This document shows, piece by piece, positions 49,827 through 51,766 of a stretch of DNA of 51,766 bases. The DNA is taken from positions 1 to 51,766 of the forward strand of contig DATKCK010000001.1 in NCBI GenBank assembly GCA_035513215.1, read 5' to 3'. This DNA is from DATCZB01 sp035513215 (GTDB lineage Bacteria; Pseudomonadota; Gammaproteobacteria; Steroidobacterales; Rariloculaceae). Position 1 is the first letter of the stretch. Each line of letters begins with the position of its first letter. The notes below the pieces were generated by a model, which saw only the letters and a list, made by a program, of their open reading frames with translations, was not told the DNA's origin and made no database searches. A program made the translations under genes and the position numbers.

Positions 49827-50141
49827 TCATCGCCAGCGTCTTCGAAAGCTCCTCAGAAATACGGCGACGACGGCCCCGACGATGGCGCTGTTGAGGCCGA
49901 AAAGTACCGCGATGCTCGCAAGCCCGGACCACGTCCACCACGCGACGGGAGCGGCTTCGAGGACCCAGTGCGCCAGCGGCTGAAGCAGGACGAAACGAAG
50001 CGCGACCTCGACCCAGCCGAGCGACGGCGCCACCGTCCCGGCATCCTGCGCGCCGACAGCCCAGCCATAAAGCCCGACGAAGCCGCCGAGGCTCAGACCG
50101 AAATGCAAAATGAAACCGACGATTAATAGTCGATTTTTCAT
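49827..50141 (-). CDS. small membrane protein of unknown function
   Basis: 104 residues with about three hydrophobic helices: IVGFILHFGLSLGGFVGLYG, FVLLQPLAHWVLEA and IAVLFGLNSAIVGAVVAV, then a basic C-terminal tail (RSFRRRWR). I do not recognise a named family. The gene is convergent with the second four-helix protein gene (8 bases between stops), and its start is in DNA richer in A and T than the rest. It is the last chromosomal-looking gene before the accessory region. Confidence 0.65.
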   Translation of the reverse strand: MKNRLLIVGFILHFGLSLGGFVGLYGWAVGAQDAGTVAPSLGWVEVALRFVLLQPLAHWVLEAAPVAWWTWSGLASIAVLFGLNSAIVGAVVAVFLRSFRRRWR

Positions 50142-50222
50142 TGGTTTGCTCGATACTTATCCCAGATAGGTTTAATTCGTGCTCCGATCGGGGTCAGCTG
50201 CGAGCCGTGATCATTATGTCAA

Positions 50223-50292
50223 GACTGTGACCTAGGTCGCAGTCAGGCCCTCCCACGATCGTGACAATACGCTCCAGGAGCTTCTGGCTCCT
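50223..50292. repeat. palindrome-rich non-coding stretch before the IS
   Basis: A 22-bp near-perfect palindrome at 50223-50244 (GACTG, a centre on TAGGTC-like bases, CAGTC), a perfect CACGATCGTG at 50254-50263 and a short hairpin at 50276-50292 (AGGAGC/GCTCCT) lie in a row. No gene is seen from 50142 to 50414. It may be part of a small RNA that ends at the terminator at 50321, or a remnant element end. Confidence 0.45.
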
Positions 50293-50320
50293 CTCTCAAT
50301 TCCCCCTGAAGAGAAAACCT

Positions 50321-50346
50321 GACCCGGCACCTGCCGGGTCTTTTTT
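50321..50346 (+). terminator. strong intrinsic terminator
   Basis: GACCCGGCA (50321-50329) and TGCCGGGTC (50332-50340) form a perfect 9-bp GC-rich stem directly followed by TTTTTT (50341-50346) on the plus strand. No coding gene on the plus strand ends nearby; the nearest is 500 bases upstream at 49818. It insulates the transposase promoter from upstream transcription. Confidence 0.8.
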
Positions 50347-50355
50347 GGGCGATAT

Positions 50356-50400
50356 TATACTTGACGTACCCACGCTCAGGCCCTATACTTTGCGTACCCA
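50356..50400 (+). promoter_or_regulatory. transposase promoter framed by 17-bp direct repeats
   Basis: TTGACG (-35, 50361-50366) and TATACT (-10, 50384-50389) are 17 bases apart, giving a start near 50396. The 17 bases at 50356-50372 and at 50384-50400 are identical except for two positions (both begin TATACTT and end CGTACCCA), so one repeat covers the -35 and the other the -10 and start. This is a likely operator or transposase-binding layout. Confidence 0.7.
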
Positions 50401-50414
50401 ATGAGGAAACGGCC

Positions 50415-51338
50415 ATGAGCATCCTGAACAAGCCCTACTTTCACAACGAAGAAGCCGCCTACGAGTACGTAGAACGCCGCCTGTGGCCTAATGGTCCGGT
50501 ATGCCCGCGTTGCAAGGGAACCGACAAAATTGGCAAATTGGGCGGGAAAAGCACCCGTATCGGCACCTACAAGTGCTACGAGTGCCGTAAGCCCTTCACC
50601 GTGAAGATCGGGACCATCTTCGAGGCCAGCCATATCAAGCTGCATCTGTGGCTTCAGGCGATCTTCCTGATTGCTTCCAGCAAGAAGGGCGTCAGCTCCA
50701 ACCAGCTCCACCGGACCCTTGGCGTGACCCTGAAAACCGCTTGGTTCATGAGTCACCGAATCCGCGAGGCCATGCGATCCGACGAACTGGCCCCGTTCGG
50801 CTCTGACGGCGGACCCGTTGAGGTTGACGAGACTTTCATCGGCAACGACCGGACCATCAAGCCGAAGGGCCAGAAGAAAGGTCGCGGCGGCGCGCACAAG
50901 AACAAGGTTCTCTCGCTGGTTGACCGCTCCACCGGGCAGGCCCGTAGCTTCGTCGTTGACGACCTGAAAGCCGCGACCCTTGCGGCGGTCGTTCGCCAGA
51001 ACCTTTCCAGAGAAGCGCGTCTCATGACCGATGAGGCCAGCCAGTACACCTTGGTCGGTCGAGAGTTTGCCGCGCATGGCGTGGTTTCTCACAATCAAGG
51101 CGAGTACGTTCGCGGTGAGATTCACACCAACACCATCGAAGGGTTCTTCTCGATCTTCAAGCGCGGCATGAAGGGCGTTTACCAGCATTGCGCCCATAAT
51201 CATCTGTATCGCTACATGGCCGAGTTCGATTTCAGGTACAACAACCGGATCGCGCTTGGCATTGACGACGAGTGCCGTGCTGATAATCTGTTGGCTGGCG
51301 TAGTCGGCAAGCGGCTGACTTACCAAACAGTTGCTTGA
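50415..51338 (+). CDS. IS1595-family (ISXO2-like) transposase
   Basis: 307 residues from ATG 50415, which has GAGG 8 bases upstream. The N-terminal zinc ribbon has C30, C33, C54 and C57 (CPRC, CYEC). The ISXO2-like DDE core follows: D139 in VEVDETFIG, D206 in LMTDEASQY, and an E/N-type third position in HTNTIEGFFSIFKRGMKG (N239/E242). The C-terminal HLYRYMAEFDFRYNNR is the typical family end. It is full length with all catalytic residues, so it could be active. The in-frame extension to 50361 overlaps the promoter and is not used. Confidence 0.95.
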   Translation: MSILNKPYFHNEEAAYEYVERRLWPNGPVCPRCKGTDKIGKLGGKSTRIGTYKCYECRKPFTVKIGTIFEASHIKLHLWLQAIFLIASSKKGVSSNQLHRTLGVTLKTAWFMSHRIREAMRSDELAPFGSDGGPVEVDETFIGNDRTIKPKGQKKGRGGAHKNKVLSLVDRSTGQARSFVVDDLKAATLAAVVRQNLSREARLMTDEASQYTLVGREFAAHGVVSHNQGEYVRGEIHTNTIEGFFSIFKRGMKGVYQHCAHNHLYRYMAEFDFRYNNRIALGIDDECRADNLLAGVVGKRLTYQTVA

Positions 51339-51370
51339 GGAAATCCAATGGCGTAAGCCGAGGCCCAAAC

Positions 51371-51535
51371 GTGGCAGACCGAAAGCGAAAGCGAAAACCT
51401 GAACCTGACGATCCCGAGCAGTCAAAGCGATTTCGTGAGACTGCTCGGGAGCTTGCGGTTGACGAGTCCGGTGAAGCATTCGACAAGGCTATGGATGAGC
51501 TTCAGAAGAAGAAGGCCAATCCAAATTCTCTTTGA
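51371..51535 (+). CDS. small charged protein linked to the IS
   Basis: 54 residues from GTG 51371, with GAGG 7 bases upstream. The sequence is very charged: a basic start (ADRKRKRKPEPDDPEQSKRF), a middle RETARELAVDESGEAFDKAM and a Lys-rich end. It resembles small proteins found downstream of IS1595-type transposases; from its charge it may bind nucleic acid or protein. It overlaps the end of the convergent HNH gene by 47 bases. The function is unknown. Confidence 0.6.
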   Translation: MADRKRKRKPEPDDPEQSKRFRETARELAVDESGEAFDKAMDELQKKKANPNSL

Positions 51536-51766
51536 TCGAATTGCAGTACGGATGAGCAAGCTGCGCATTCGATATATCGGAACTGCCGCCTTTCGCTAAA
51601 CCAACCGCATGATCAATCTGGATGGAGTTTTTATGAATAAGCCCGTCACAGATTGCACAGCGCACTGGGTTTTCGGTTGCAGCCCTAAGAAACGATGCCG
51701 ATTTTGTGGATCGCGTGAAAGGCTTTCTAGTTGGGCCGCTCGGCATGGGTGGTGCCTTCGATAGCA
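51489..51766 (-). CDS. HNH endonuclease, C-terminal part
   Basis: The frame is open to the right edge of the window; 92 residues are seen. The HNH domain is clear: CAIC in NPVRCAICDGLIH, the metal-binding IDHAVGLAKGG, then SNAQLAHPYCN with the second cysteine pair position. The upstream residues (PTRKPFTRSTKSASFLRAA) recall the linker before HNH domains in DUF262-type proteins, which include defence nucleases; the N-terminal part needed to decide is outside the window. The last residues after KEN overlap the small IS-linked gene and may be a non-native tail. Confidence 0.75.
   Translation of the reverse strand, partial: LSKAPPMPSGPTRKPFTRSTKSASFLRAATENPVRCAICDGLIHKNSIQIDHAVGLAKGGSSDISNAQLAHPYCNSIKENLDWPSSSEAHP

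Larger units (their letters stand above)
50356..51535 (+). mobile_element. IS1595-family insertion sequence, ends undefined
   Basis: Contains the transposase gene and, 33 bases after it, a small gene probably carried as a passenger. I could not pair a left and right terminal inverted repeat or find a target duplication inside the window, so both borders are approximate; the right end may lie beyond 51766. The region is visibly less GC-rich than the rest of the window, which fits transfer. Confidence 0.55.

Noticed and set aside
50401..50418. A five-codon open frame overlapping the transposase ATG (ATGA)
   Set aside because: It could be a coupling leader peptide, but any short GC-balanced stretch gives such frames and nothing else supports it.

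Overview
The window is GC-rich, almost fully coding chromosomal DNA of a gammaproteobacterium. The gene set points there: class II fumC, E. coli-type purB, mnmA, acnA, DUF2333, a fused aspartokinase-homoserine dehydrogenase, and a PhoPQ-like pair. The abundance of DUF6152-type and related exported proteins of unknown function suggests an environmental lineage near Steroidobacterales, Woeseiales or Xanthomonadales. That placement is inference from gene content, not a measured phylogeny.

Layout. 1-279 is the end of a slipin gene. 305-6200 is one minus-strand run: PhoQ-like kinase, PhoP-like regulator, PepSY protein, glycine-zipper protein, mazG, a CoA-type Nudix hydrolase and fumC, with short overlaps between fumC, the Nudix gene and mazG. 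Plus-strand housekeeping follows (6282-13103): purB, a DUF7931 protein, mnmA, acnA, a DUF2333 protein. 13086-15335 holds an unknown exported protein, a YgjP-type metallopeptidase and a TatD nuclease. 15332-20483 is a minus-strand threonine block (NERD protein, thrC, fused thrA, then rpe) with no thrB. 20515-24157 is an MFS transporter and a FecA-like TonB-dependent receptor under a promoter carrying a Fur-box-like sequence.

24304-32014 is metabolic: rocD and a short-chain dehydrogenase homologue lacking the catalytic residues on the plus strand; then, on the minus strand, a DUF6152-type fusion protein, two amidohydrolases, an aldehyde dehydrogenase and a Nu-class-like GST. 32139-40134 has envelope and signalling genes: a TorF-type porin, an orphan YbbP/FtsX permease, a hybrid histidine kinase, a GAF-GGDEF diguanylate cyclase, a small DUF6152 protein and an MscS channel. 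40155-42757 is a tight operon of two related exported proteins of unknown function flanking an exported metallo-beta-lactamase-fold hydrolase. Across a short tandem-repeat array lies a phytoene-desaturase-like FAD oxidoreductase. 44830-50141 holds a periplasmic-binding-protein fold without a signal peptide, an acyl-lipid desaturase, an ExeA-like ATPase, an NnrU protein and a tandem pair of related four-helix membrane proteins. The right end (about 50350-51766) is accessory DNA: an IS1595-family transposase, a small charged-protein ORF and the end of an HNH endonuclease gene.

The most interesting items are: (i) a family of exported proteins of unknown function, seen as a fusion at 26409-27422 and as separate genes at 38350-38733 and 40155-42757 next to a metallo-hydrolase; (ii) three dispersed palindromes sharing a GGGGTCAG core; (iii) several genes (mnmA, tatD, rpe, rocD) with a -10-like hexamer 6-8 bases before the ATG and no Shine-Dalgarno, suggesting leaderless transcription; (iv) the triad-less SDR; and (v) the 17-bp direct repeats framing the transposase promoter.
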